Made by a program: the position numbers and the translations under genes. Under the pieces are notes generated by a model. That model was not told the origin of the DNA and did not search any database. It worked only from the letters and a program-made list of their open reading frames with translations. A stretch of 64,000 bases of DNA, taken from NCBI GenBank assembly GCA_963677165.2, contig CAXXSX010000001.1, positions 558,001-622,000 of the forward strand, given 5' to 3'. Origin of the DNA: JAFGXT01 sp963677165 (lineage in GTDB: Bacteria > Verrucomicrobiota > Lentisphaeria > Victivallales > SZUA-371). Position 1 is the stretch's first letter; every line of letters starts with the position of its first letter. Shown here piece by piece: positions 18,601 to 25,598 of the stretch.

Positions 18601-18781
18601 TGGTACGAACAAATTTGTAGTGGAAGTCTTCTCCAGCCGGAGAAACTCTCACGGTCCGATGTATGGTAGCCACAAATGGCAGCCATGGACCGGTTCAGAA
18701 CAAATGTACGAATACACCGGCAAATACAACCTTGTCCCCTGCGGACTGATTGAAAAACCGGTCATTCGTGTCAAGAAGTAA
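15659..18781 (+). CDS. GH106-like glycoside hydrolase (alpha-L-rhamnosidase type)
   Basis: The protein (1040 residues from ATG 15659) opens with the family signature PFWAWNGKLEPEELRRQI, then MGLGGFFMHSRVGMGTNYLS and AWLYDEDRWPSGAAGG. These are typical of the large GH106-type alpha-L-rhamnosidase-like family. FTDEPNYGR and FTGHCLDEP carry acidic residues in the likely catalytic barrel. The last ~300 residues look like beta-sandwich domains (VFVNGTEAGVIGWAPNELEV). No signal peptide is visible from this start, so it probably acts in the cytoplasm on imported oligosaccharides. A TTG at 15626 could add 11 residues but has no better ribosome site. Upstream is the conserved operator region; a strong terminator follows. 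Substrate specificity is inferred only. Confidence 0.8.
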   Translation: MNNDFFQEFIQPGSQYRGKPFWAWNGKLEPEELRRQIRLMHEMGLGGFFMHSRVGMGTNYLSDEWFDCIKACIDEAEKLDMEAWLYDEDRWPSGAAGGIVTKNPEYRMKKLHIESYTDLSKVKSQDNTLAWFTGKVDGLKLSLLQRIDAPPAVLPKGITLLHFFVKDYDCGSWYNEQTYLDTLNADAVKEFIKVTHEAYKREVGEEFGKRVPGIFTDEPNYGRIVERSIYDNDEITTAWTSSLPALFRNRYGYDIIDHLPELFYDLEGIELSKSRLNYIDCLTFMFDNAFSRQIGEWCEENNMLFTGHCLDEPIPSSQTNVVGSTMRFYEHMQAPGIDILTEYWREYDTAKQNSSVAHQFGRTWRLSETYGCTGWDFPFSGHKAVSDWQAALGITLRCQHLAYYTMEGEAKRDFPASIFYQSSWWREYKKVEDYYARINLAMIQGHEVRNIMVVHPIESMWTLIGIDWRENKQSHLLDENFMVMRDALLNANIDFDYGDEELMSRHASIVTGADGKPVFKIAKAEYKVVVVPPMLTVRASTVKLLEEFKAAGGRVIITGAPAAYVDGDQSSAMINLSESFEHASGFDELPLVIGNGYRRVSITDETGTEIFNTLYQLREDDDSAFMFVCNTGYDQPQPPSNSVETMSKERCKEYPVANVIIKTAKTGGVFEIDLESGEVLAVDATAVDGGWKFTTSFVALGSRLFVVSDKISAAGLRSATKLTTVSEKAPVADKFGTILSEANVLPLDRCRMRVNDGELTDENFILLQDQCLREQIGLQHRGGCMVQPWLRNLELSTAKAKVTLEYEFFCKSIPPGAIYIGIERPETFKIILNGNEIGTTTDCGWWCDLSLKKIAFDPMMLKPGKNQLVLECAEYSEAHPGLESIFLLGNFGIEVDNLKLTMTERVTELTVGDWVEQGLPFYSGTTGYEFETEVKAAANERVFIHLPEYCGSCAKVFVNGTEAGVIGWAPNELEVTEFVTDGTNKFVVEVFSSRRNSHGPMYGSHKWQPWTGSEQMYEYTGKYNLVPCGLIEKPVIRVKK

Positions 18782-18801
18782 GATAGTTCAGACATAAATT
18801 A

Positions 18802-18841
18802 AACAGCTCGTATCGGTAACACCGTTACGAGCTGTTTTTTC
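18802..18841 (+). terminator. Strong Rho-independent terminator after the GH106-like gene
   Basis: AACAGCTCGTA (18802-18812) pairs perfectly with TACGAGCTGTT (18826-18836), and the loop contains a nested CGGT/ACCG pair. The stem runs into a T tract (six T in 18835-18840). Confidence 0.92.
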
Positions 18842-18881
18842 GGTATGTTATTCCAAAGTAAACCACAAATGGAGAAATAAA

Positions 18882-18931
18882 TGGTGGAGCTCATGGGAGT
18901 CGAACCCACGACCTATACGTTGCGAACATAT
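18882..18931 (-). pseudogene. 3' fragment of a tRNA-Ala (anticodon CGC)
   Basis: Read on the minus strand, this segment gives an anticodon arm ATATG-TTCGCAA-CGTAT (anticodon CGC). It continues with a variable loop, a T arm GTGGG-TTCGACT-CCCAT, and the 3' acceptor strand GAGCTCC-A-CCA. U at position 70 would form the G3-U70 pair that marks alanine tRNAs. The 5' acceptor strand (expected GGRGCTC) and a normal D arm are absent; the D position holds only a GCTTC-CACAA-GAAGC hairpin. It is therefore a truncated copy, of the kind left when an element integrates into a tRNA gene. It lies between the two araC/glycosidase modules. Confidence 0.7.
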
Positions 18932-18962
18932 CGCTTCTTGTGGAAGCGGAAGAACATTAAAT

Positions 18963-19859
18963 TTATTCGGTGTGTTTTTCGAGGCTTTTACGCATGTTTA
19001 TATATTCCCTTGGACTCATGCCATACTGACGTTTAAAAGCTACAGAAAACGCAAACTGATTATTATAGCCCACTCTTTCCGCAACCTGATAAATTTGCAG
19101 ATGTTCACGCCATAAAAGCTGTTCGGCACGTTCCATTCTCAGCGACAATACTTTATTCATCGGGGACATGCTGTAGAGTTTTTTACACTTACGGTTTAAT
19201 GTGATTGGAGTCATTTTCATGATTTCCGCCATTTTATTCAAGGTCCATTTTTCATGAGGATTATTCGCGACCTTGTTCCATAATTCCGTAAATTGCTGCG
19301 ACTGGTCATAATTGCAGAAACCTGTTGCCAGGTTAAATAAATTCAATGCCAGCAGATTGACCAGTTCAAAGTAACTTGCCACAATTTTTTCGGATACTGG
19401 AGTCCTTTCTTTCTGATAAGCTATTATTCTGGTAAAAATTTGGAGCAGTTCGTTGAAATCTACATTTCGCTGATATACTGTTTTTATTTCATATAATTGC
19501 TGCCAGTCTGAATGTTCTGGACTATGATGGATCCAAAGTATTTTCCATGGCTTGTTGCCGGTATGAAAATAACGATGAGGATATTTTGCTGAATGAATAA
19601 GCAGGTCTCCGCGACGTAAATGATATTCTTTATCTGTTGTCTGGTATATGCCTTCTCCGTCCAGTGTAATTAAAAAATGATGAGTAAATGGCTCCCCCGC
19701 CTGAAGTTTGTAATCTTTTACCGCGCAGCTGAGGCCGGCCATACAGATCCCATATTTCTTCCACACCGAGACTCCACAGCATTGATTGGGGAGAAATTGT
19801 TCTGTGGTTCCCTGGGATATGTTGATAATTCTACAAATGTTTTTGTTTAATCCAAACAT
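18963..19859 (-). CDS. AraC-family transcriptional regulator with cupin-type sensor
   Basis: The protein (298 residues from ATG 19859) has an N-terminal cupin-like sensor (HHFLITLDGEGIYQTTDKEY, LRRGDLLIHSAKYPH) and a C-terminal double HTH. The HTH contains WTLNKMAEIMKMTPITLNRKC and the signature GYNNQFAFSVAFKRQYGMSPREY. AraC proteins of this layout sense a sugar and activate degradation genes. An upstream ATG (19904) is in frame, but the pseudogene copy and the family match favour 19859. It is divergent from the DUF4838 gene and probably autoregulated through the repeat-containing region 19917-20326. The last ~70 codons are nearly identical to the pseudogene at 15121, showing a recent duplication. 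Confidence 0.9.
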   Translation of the reverse strand: MFGLNKNICRIINISQGTTEQFLPNQCCGVSVWKKYGICMAGLSCAVKDYKLQAGEPFTHHFLITLDGEGIYQTTDKEYHLRRGDLLIHSAKYPHRYFHTGNKPWKILWIHHSPEHSDWQQLYEIKTVYQRNVDFNELLQIFTRIIAYQKERTPVSEKIVASYFELVNLLALNLFNLATGFCNYDQSQQFTELWNKVANNPHEKWTLNKMAEIMKMTPITLNRKCKKLYSMSPMNKVLSLRMERAEQLLWREHLQIYQVAERVGYNNQFAFSVAFKRQYGMSPREYINMRKSLEKHTE

Positions 19860-19916
19860 GCTTTTACCATTTTTTCGTTTATAATATACACATAATTTTA
19901 GCAAAAATATAATTTT

Positions 19917-20326
19917 CTGAATCCGTGAAAAAAAACAGGAATACCTTGAGCTGGAATTAGGGATAACTTGTCGAGTTGATTATATTAAAGTTGACTAAGA
20001 CTTCAATATAAATCATTCACCCAACAGGATATCATGAAAGAAAAAGTAGTGCGTGGAAGTGAAGAAATCAACTCAATTGACAGAATTTCTCTAAGTTGCA
20101 TAAAAAATTTTATTAATCGATAAAACAAGTTCAGAGAGGAGATACCTACAAGAGAATTGTATTTGAAAATCAGGATTTTAGCAGTCAAAGAGAAAAGTTC
20201 GGGCAAAAAGCAGAAAACGAAAGCCTCACATTACAAAATGACTGCTAAAATCGCATCGTTTGGCTGATTTTTCAGCCATTAAATCAAAAAAGAAGGAAAT
20301 TTAGAAAAAAGTTTCACGGATTCAGG
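19917..20326. repeat. Region bracketed by a 14-base inverted repeat, with a segment absent from the sister locus
   Basis: CTGAATCCGTGAAA (19917-19930) is the reverse complement of TTTCACGGATTCAG (20312-20325). The same motif occurs once more at 15596-15609, upstream of the GH106-like gene. Compared with the sister region near 15455, this one holds about 250 additional bases (about 19918-20170) between the araC start and the operator. Inside it, TTATATTAAAGT and ACTTCAATATAA form another near-perfect inverted repeat. The gap between 19860 and 20346 holds no credible gene. Confidence 0.55.
20174..20277. promoter_or_regulatory. Operator-like perfect inverted repeat and hairpin upstream of the DUF4838 gene (copy 2)
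   Basis: GATTTTAGCAGTCA (20174-20187) and TGACTGCTAAAATC (20239-20252) are perfect 14-base inverted repeats 51 bases apart. They are followed by GGCTGA-TTTT-TCAGCC (20262-20277). The same elements occur at 15465-15561. Widely spaced half-sites fit a looping AraC-type operator; binding is inferred. Confidence 0.65.
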
Positions 20327-20345
20327 TGAAAGGAGTTTTTTTATA

Positions 20346-22670
20346 ATGATGAATAATAAACGATTTGCGCATCAGCAGAAAAATCGAAAATTTACCCCGT
20401 ATTACCATAGTTGGAGCCGGTTTTTTTTCGGAGTTTGGCTACTGTTCCTGAGCTGCTGGCTTTGGGGAAACGAAAATGTTGGACTGACCATTGACGATTC
20501 ATATAGAATTGTTATTCCGACTCAACCGGCACCTACGGAAATTACCGCTGCCAGGGAATTACAAAAGTATCTACAACAGATCAGCGGTATGACACTGAAA
20601 ATTATTAAAGCATCTGAAGCTGAAAAAAACGCTGAAAAAATTCTGGTGGGACAGTCGGCTATCGTGAAACGTTTGTTGCCGGACATTGATTTTTCTGCTT
20701 TGAAGGACGATGAGATTATTATCAAAACCATGGGAAATGATTTGCTTCTGGTTGGAGGACGTCCTCGGGGAACGCTGTATTCCGTTTACACATTTCTGGA
20801 AGATACGCTCGGATGCCGCTGGTGGACTTCAAGTGAGAGTTATATCCCCAAACAAAGCCCGGTGGTCATAGGCGCATTGAATATCCGTTATACACCGCAG
20901 TTCTATTATCGGGAAACTTTTTATACCGATGTGTACCAACATCCGGATTTTGCCGTAAAGTTGAAAGACAACGGACATCATGACAAGTTGTCTCCCGCCT
21001 TGGGCGGTAATATAAAAATTATTGGCTTTGTCCATACCTTTGACCAGCTTATTCCAGCCAAAACGTACATGAAGGATCATCCTGAATGGTTCAGTTTGAT
21101 TAACGGTAAACGCTATGGCGGACAGTATCACGGTCAGTTATGCTGCTGCAATCAGGGCTTGCGAAAAGCATTGACGGATAAGGTACTGCAACGGCTACGG
21201 ACAACCGACAATCCCCGGATCATTTCCGTATCCCAGAATGATAATATTAATTATTGCCGGTGTCCTGCCTGTCAGGCCCTGATCAAAAAAGAAGGAAGTG
21301 CTTCGGCTCCTCTGTTGTCACTGGTCAATCATGTGGCTGAGGCAGTAGAAAAGGAATTTCCACATGTCTGGATAGATACTCTGGCATATAAGTACAGCTG
21401 CAAGCCGCCGAAAACACTTCGACCCCGTCATAACGTCATCATTCGGCTCTGTTCAATTGGATGTGACTTTTCGCGACCTTTTACCGATCAGAAGAATATT
21501 ACTTTTCAACGAGATATTATGGTTTGGAGTGATGTGTCCAAACAACTGTTGGTATGGAATTATGCGGCCAATTTCAGTAACTATCTGCTGCCCCATCCGA
21601 CTATTCAGTCATTGGGGCTGAATATGCGATTTCTGGCAGCCCATAAAGTTCGCGGGGTTTTTGAACAGGGTTCCTATGGTTCGATTCTGGGAGATATGGT
21701 TCATTTGCGGGCATGGGTAACCGGGCATTTGCTATGGAATCCGCAGTTGGATGCCGATCATTTGATCGATACATTTCTTCGCGGCTATTATGGGAAAGCC
21801 GCCCCTTTTATTAAAAGGTATCTGACGCGAATTCAGAACGCGGCGGAACATTCAGGTAAAAAATTCCATTTTCTTACTCCTGATTATTCCTGGCTGACCC
21901 CTCAGGTTGAGGCGTTGGCACAACAGGATTGGGATCAGGCGGAAGCGGCAGTTAAAGATAATCCGATTCTAAGTGGCAGAGTGCGACGCGACCGACTGCC
22001 GGTAACGGTTGTCGGGTTGGAACAACGCCGTGCAAAGCGCTTGAGCCTGGCTGTGGCGGGCAAACCATTACCTCCCGATCCGGAAGCATTACAGCAAGTG
22101 CGTGAATTGATTGAGCTCGGCAAACAATACCATGAAATAGATTTCCGGGAAGGCTACAAATTTTCCGGTTACGCCCAGAATCTGCTCAGGGCATTTTCTC
22201 CGGTTTCCGGCAAGTTGCCGCAAGGGGCGGTGGATTTGAGTTCCTATTTTCAGATTTGTCGTATCGGAGGGTGGGGCGATTTTGTCAAAGATCCATCTGC
22301 TTCCTACCAACCGGTTGCCTGCATTACCCGTTCCGGTCCGTGGGTTTTGCAATGCCCGCTCCCGGATGAACTGGAGAAAGTTCCAGCCTGGCACTGTTAT
22401 GCCGCAGTTCGTTGTAATACCCCGGATAAAAGGGGGAAAGTCGGAACAATTGGTATTTACAATAAAAAGCAGTCTAAAACCATCATGCGAAAACATTTGA
22501 TGGCGGAGATGTTGTCGGGATCAAGTTATCATGTGGTAGATTTGGGAATTCATCCACTTGACCACAAAATGTATTTTTGGGCTACACTCGACAAGCCAAA
22601 AGCATCATTGTTTATTGATTCTATTTATGCGTTACCGATTTATTCCCAAAAGAATAACAGCAAACAATAA
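20346..22670 (+). CDS. DUF4838-family putative glycoside hydrolase
   Basis: The 774-residue protein has a basic N-terminus and a hydrophobic segment at about 24-41, so it is exported or membrane-anchored. A GH67-N/GH20-N-like alpha/beta domain follows (TEITAARELQKYLQQISGM, ILVGQSAIVKRLLP, GRPRGTLYSVYTFLEDTLG, then RWWT). The central DUF4838 barrel contains HPEWFSLINGKRYGG, SVSQNDNINYCRCPACQ and VWIDTLAYKYSCKPPK. This family resembles alpha-glucuronidase and hexosaminidase architectures, but the activity has not been established for most members. A possible binding domain ends the chain. AAAGGAG precedes the start. It is probably controlled by the divergent AraC protein through the operator copy 2. 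Confidence 0.8.
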   Translation: MMNNKRFAHQQKNRKFTPYYHSWSRFFFGVWLLFLSCWLWGNENVGLTIDDSYRIVIPTQPAPTEITAARELQKYLQQISGMTLKIIKASEAEKNAEKILVGQSAIVKRLLPDIDFSALKDDEIIIKTMGNDLLLVGGRPRGTLYSVYTFLEDTLGCRWWTSSESYIPKQSPVVIGALNIRYTPQFYYRETFYTDVYQHPDFAVKLKDNGHHDKLSPALGGNIKIIGFVHTFDQLIPAKTYMKDHPEWFSLINGKRYGGQYHGQLCCCNQGLRKALTDKVLQRLRTTDNPRIISVSQNDNINYCRCPACQALIKKEGSASAPLLSLVNHVAEAVEKEFPHVWIDTLAYKYSCKPPKTLRPRHNVIIRLCSIGCDFSRPFTDQKNITFQRDIMVWSDVSKQLLVWNYAANFSNYLLPHPTIQSLGLNMRFLAAHKVRGVFEQGSYGSILGDMVHLRAWVTGHLLWNPQLDADHLIDTFLRGYYGKAAPFIKRYLTRIQNAAEHSGKKFHFLTPDYSWLTPQVEALAQQDWDQAEAAVKDNPILSGRVRRDRLPVTVVGLEQRRAKRLSLAVAGKPLPPDPEALQQVRELIELGKQYHEIDFREGYKFSGYAQNLLRAFSPVSGKLPQGAVDLSSYFQICRIGGWGDFVKDPSASYQPVACITRSGPWVLQCPLPDELEKVPAWHCYAAVRCNTPDKRGKVGTIGIYNKKQSKTIMRKHLMAEMLSGSSYHVVDLGIHPLDHKMYFWATLDKPKASLFIDSIYALPIYSQKNNSKQ

Positions 22671-22781
22671 ATCAGTCGATATAGAATGAAACGTTTGTAG
22701 AGTTCATGGCAGACGTTTCTATTCCGAATTTGTACGGCAAGTGGACATTTAGTAAAAGTTTAAGGAGGTCGTAAAAGAATA

Positions 22782-22865
22782 ATGAAACAAGAACAACAAA
22801 AGAGCAGGTCCGAAAAAATGTCGAATTTTATCGGAGAAAATAACTTTAAGCGACTAACCAATTAA
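22782..22865 (+). CDS. Possible 27-residue small ORF upstream of the prepilin-like gene
   Basis: ATG 22782 opens a 27-codon frame (MKQEQQKSRSEKMSNFIGEN and seven more residues) ending at TAA 22865, 22 bases before the next gene. AAGGAGG lies 13 bases upstream, longer than the normal spacing. The product is very polar and has no recognisable motif. It could be a leader peptide or simply chance. Confidence 0.25.
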   Translation: MKQEQQKSRSEKMSNFIGENNFKRLTN

Positions 22866-22887
22866 CCTTAAAATAAGGAAAAGGAAT

Positions 22888-23607
22888 ATGAAAAGAACAA
22901 CATTACCATCATTTTTCACACTCATCGAACTCCTCGTGGTGATAGCGATCATTGCTATTCTGGCTGCATTGCTACTGCCGTCTTTAAACACTGCCCGGGA
23001 AAGAGGAAAGGCAATTTCATGTATTAACAATCTAAAGCAATTTGGTATTGCGGAACAATCTTATATAAATGATCAGGATGGTTATATTGCTCCCTGCAAT
23101 CCGAATGGTCACACGGATTCGTATTCCGGGGTAGCAACGGTCTGGATTCACGAACTTCATCCGTATCTGAATGGTAAAAAGTGGGATGGGGGTGGAAGTG
23201 GAACTTCAAAGGCGTTATTCTGCCCATCTGGAGTTAATCAGATTATGCATTATAATACAGCGGCAGGAAGTTCATCGCCAATCAGTAATTACAAATATAA
23301 CCATCGCCTGGGTTCTCCGGCATATCTTTATGCCAGTGAATATAACTACGGCTGCAAACGTATGAATAGGTGCCGGTATCCTACCCTTGTTGCAGTAATG
23401 GCGGATGGCAAATGCGGTAGCAGCACCAATATTTCATTGAATTTTGAGCGTGCCCAAAGTTCTATTTATTCTGCTCTGACGATGCCGCATTTGAATAAAA
23501 CATCCATTCTGTTTCTGGATGGACATGCTGAGCTTAAGAGAATTGATCATATTGATTCCCGTGATTATAATACCGGATTCCTCTTAAGTAACGGTGCATT
23601 TAGATAA
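22888..23607 (+). CDS. Prepilin-like secreted protein with H-x9-DG motif
   Basis: The 239-residue product carries the pseudopilin helix (FFTLIELLVVIAIIAILAAL) after a short basic segment, then LNTARERGKAISCINNLKQF. The C-terminal motif HLNKTSILFLDGH is the canonical H-x(9)-DG form. The residue before FTLIE is Phe, not Gly. It is a paralogue of the protein at 210-989, and both stand beside sugar-degrading genes. AAATAAGGAAAAGGAAT precedes ATG 22888. Function is unknown; surface display or pseudopilus assembly is the usual guess. Confidence 0.85.
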   Translation: MKRTTLPSFFTLIELLVVIAIIAILAALLLPSLNTARERGKAISCINNLKQFGIAEQSYINDQDGYIAPCNPNGHTDSYSGVATVWIHELHPYLNGKKWDGGGSGTSKALFCPSGVNQIMHYNTAAGSSSPISNYKYNHRLGSPAYLYASEYNYGCKRMNRCRYPTLVAVMADGKCGSSTNISLNFERAQSSIYSALTMPHLNKTSILFLDGHAELKRIDHIDSRDYNTGFLLSNGAFR

Positions 23608-23798
23608 TAATATTTCATCAATGAGTAATTCATATAATTTGAGTAAGTCCAGTTAGACTTTGGCTGGCTATACACCGTTTTTATGGCACCTTGGCTGTCC
23701 CATTGAGCTGGGATAGGAACGGAATGCCGAGTTTGTTAATGTAAACGTTGGACTTTATATGAACTCCATAAAATTCAAATAAGAAAAAGCAAGAAAAA

Positions 23799-24746
23799 AT
23801 GTTAAAAAGTGAAGAAATTCGAATCAGGGACCCGTTTATTCTGACGGATACAAAGAACGGTTTTTACTATATGTATGGAACTACATATATTGACGCAAAT
23901 TCGCAGGATAAAGGTTTTGATTGTTATCGAAGTCGAAACCTTGAGCAATGGGAAGGACCCTTTGCCGCGTTCAGACCAGAACATGATTTCTGGGCCGACC
24001 TCAACTTCTGGGCGCCTGAAGTTTATTTATACCATGAAGCATATTATATGCTTGCGAGCTTCAAATCTCATGATCCAATGGTTGCTCGCGGAACTCAGGT
24101 TTTGAAGGCGGAATATCCGGAAGGTCCGTTCCTGCCTGTTTCTTCCAGGCCGGTTACGCCTTCCTGCTGGGAATGTCTGGATGGAACCCTTTTTGTTGAC
24201 GAAAACAATAAGCCGTGGATGATTTTCTGTCATGAGTGGACTCAGATTAATGACGGAGAAATATGCGCGATGCGAATGAGTGAGGATCTTACGACAGTCG
24301 CAGGGGAGCCGGTTTTTCTGTTTAAGGCTTCTCAGGCTCCCTGGAGTAAAGGGAAACATTCAATTCCACCCCATATTTATAGTGGGTGGGATCGAAGTAG
24401 ATTAAACTATGTTACGGATGGTCCTTTTATCTATCGGACGAAAGATGGAACCTTGCTGGTGCTCTGGTCCAGCTTCGGAGAAAAGGAATATGCCATTGGT
24501 ATAGCAGTTTCAGAAAGTGGATTGATCACCGGTCCATGGCGGCAGGTTGATGAACCCATGTGGAATCAGAATGGCGGACATTCTATGATATTCAAAAGTT
24601 TCGAAGGTGAATTGATGTTAACGTTTCACATGCCGAATGCCCCGGCAGGAATGGAACGACCGCATTTTTTCCATCTGGAAGATTGCGGAAATATTTTAAA
24701 AATAAGAGAATGTGTCAGGTCTCAAAATGAGTCTGTACTGGTATAA
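23799..24746 (+). CDS. GH43-like five-bladed beta-propeller glycosidase
   Basis: The 315-residue protein shows GH43-type propeller features: IRDPFIL near the N-terminus with the general-base-like Asp11, and NFWAPEVYLY. WECLDGTLFVDE holds the second Asp, and TDGPFIYR stands at the usual place of the catalytic acid. There the residue before Gly-Pro is Asp rather than the Glu of many GH43 enzymes. Later blades include LLVLWSSFG and NGGHSMIF. There is no signal peptide, so it is cytoplasmic and probably trims imported arabinose- or xylose-containing oligosaccharides. It lies 192 bases after the prepilin-like gene. Confidence 0.8.
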   Translation: MLKSEEIRIRDPFILTDTKNGFYYMYGTTYIDANSQDKGFDCYRSRNLEQWEGPFAAFRPEHDFWADLNFWAPEVYLYHEAYYMLASFKSHDPMVARGTQVLKAEYPEGPFLPVSSRPVTPSCWECLDGTLFVDENNKPWMIFCHEWTQINDGEICAMRMSEDLTTVAGEPVFLFKASQAPWSKGKHSIPPHIYSGWDRSRLNYVTDGPFIYRTKDGTLLVLWSSFGEKEYAIGIAVSESGLITGPWRQVDEPMWNQNGGHSMIFKSFEGELMLTFHMPNAPAGMERPHFFHLEDCGNILKIRECVRSQNESVLV

Positions 24747-24838
24747 TCAAGGTTCATTGCTTGTGTAAAAAAAGGAGGATAGTGCGGAAAAGCTAAGCCT
24801 TCCCGCTCTATCCACACAGGTAAGAGGCAGATTTTTAT

Positions 24839-24870
24839 GGAAGCGGTATAGTTCGTCAGCTGCCGCTTCC
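24839..24870. other. Hairpin between the GH43-like and EF-hand genes
   Basis: GGAAGCGG (24839-24846) and CCGCTTCC (24863-24870) form a perfect 8-bp stem between two converging genes. No clear T run follows on either strand, so it may be a weak terminator or only a 3' end stabiliser. Confidence 0.4.
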
Positions 24871-24884
24871 AATGGGTTATTTAA

Positions 24885-25346
24885 TTATGATGCCTGCTGC
24901 ATCAGCTGCTTAAACATTGCGGTAGATGGTTGAGCGTCATTGCCCATCAGTTCGGAAAGCTCGGAAGTGCCTTTCAAGTCTGAATTAGGCATCAGCAAAT
25001 TCATTACATCACTGAATTGCTTCACATCGTAACGAATCTGGTTGGTAAGTTCTTCTTCTGTGATTTCTTCGTCGCCGTCGGCATCAATGCGCTGGAAAAG
25101 CGTATCATTATTTACTTCATCCATTGTAAGGAGACCATCTTCATTGGTATCCTTAATGTTCATGATTGCATCTGTGAAGTTGGCTACTTCCGGAATTTCG
25201 CTGAATGAAGTTACTTCACCGGTGCTGGTGCCGTCTGAATTGGTTTCGCTGCCAAGTAGGGCGTCAAGATTCTGGGCCTGCTGATTGGCGAAAACTTCTT
25301 CCATTCCGCTAAGCCAACTGGCATCTAGTTCTGAAATGCTGCTCAT
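24885..25346 (-). CDS. EF-hand calcium-binding protein
   Basis: The protein (153 residues from ATG 25346) contains two adjacent EF-hand loops. DTNEDGLLTMDE has the D-x-[NDS]-x-D-G and Glu-12 pattern, and DADGDEEITEEE is the second calcium loop. The flanking chain is acidic and low in hydrophobic residues, with no signal peptide. ATG 25346 is chosen over an upstream ATG (25373) because AAGGAA lies 6 bases before it. The partner process is unknown. It stands alone between the sugar locus and the polyene-like cluster. Confidence 0.75.
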   Translation of the reverse strand: MSSISELDASWLSGMEEVFANQQAQNLDALLGSETNSDGTSTGEVTSFSEIPEVANFTDAIMNIKDTNEDGLLTMDEVNNDTLFQRIDADGDEEITEEELTNQIRYDVKQFSDVMNLLMPNSDLKGTSELSELMGNDAQPSTAMFKQLMQQAS

Positions 25347-25519
25347 GTTTCGTTCCTTTATTTGGTTTGTCAATTTAATGACTGAATTATCACGAGTGTG
25401 TTAAAAGCAACTATGGTGCCATATTTTTGAAGCCAATCAAAAAATAATGATATTGAGGCGAAAATAATGGAGTAAGATGAAATGCGGCAAATTTTTCGAT
25501 GAATAGTAGATTTCTTTAG

Positions 25520-25554
25520 CGGAAGATTTTTCCGGTGGCAAGAAAAATCTTCCG
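25520..25554. terminator. Long hairpin downstream of the CrtI-like gene
   Basis: CGGAAGATTTTTC (25520-25532) and GAAAAATCTTCCG (25542-25554) form a perfect 13-bp stem around a 9-base loop. It lies 45 bases past the minus-strand stop of the FAD oxidoreductase. The T run is inside the stem rather than after it, so termination is likely but not classical. Confidence 0.5.
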
Positions 25555-25598
25555 ATTAAATCTTATCTATAGCTCCCAATCGGCAAACCCCGCTAAGG

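Noticed and set aside
18882..18960. A complete tRNA gene on the minus strand
   Set aside because: The 5' acceptor strand matching GAGCTCC and a normal D loop are missing; only the 3' half is credible.
20003..20206. Minus-strand 67-codon frame between araC and the DUF4838 gene
   Set aside because: It overlaps the operator inverted repeat, has no ribosome site and lies in the rearranged control region.
23608..23798. Riboswitch or small RNA in the gap before the GH43-like gene
   Set aside because: A CTGTCCCA/TGGGATAG stem is present but there is no recognisable riboswitch core or T run.
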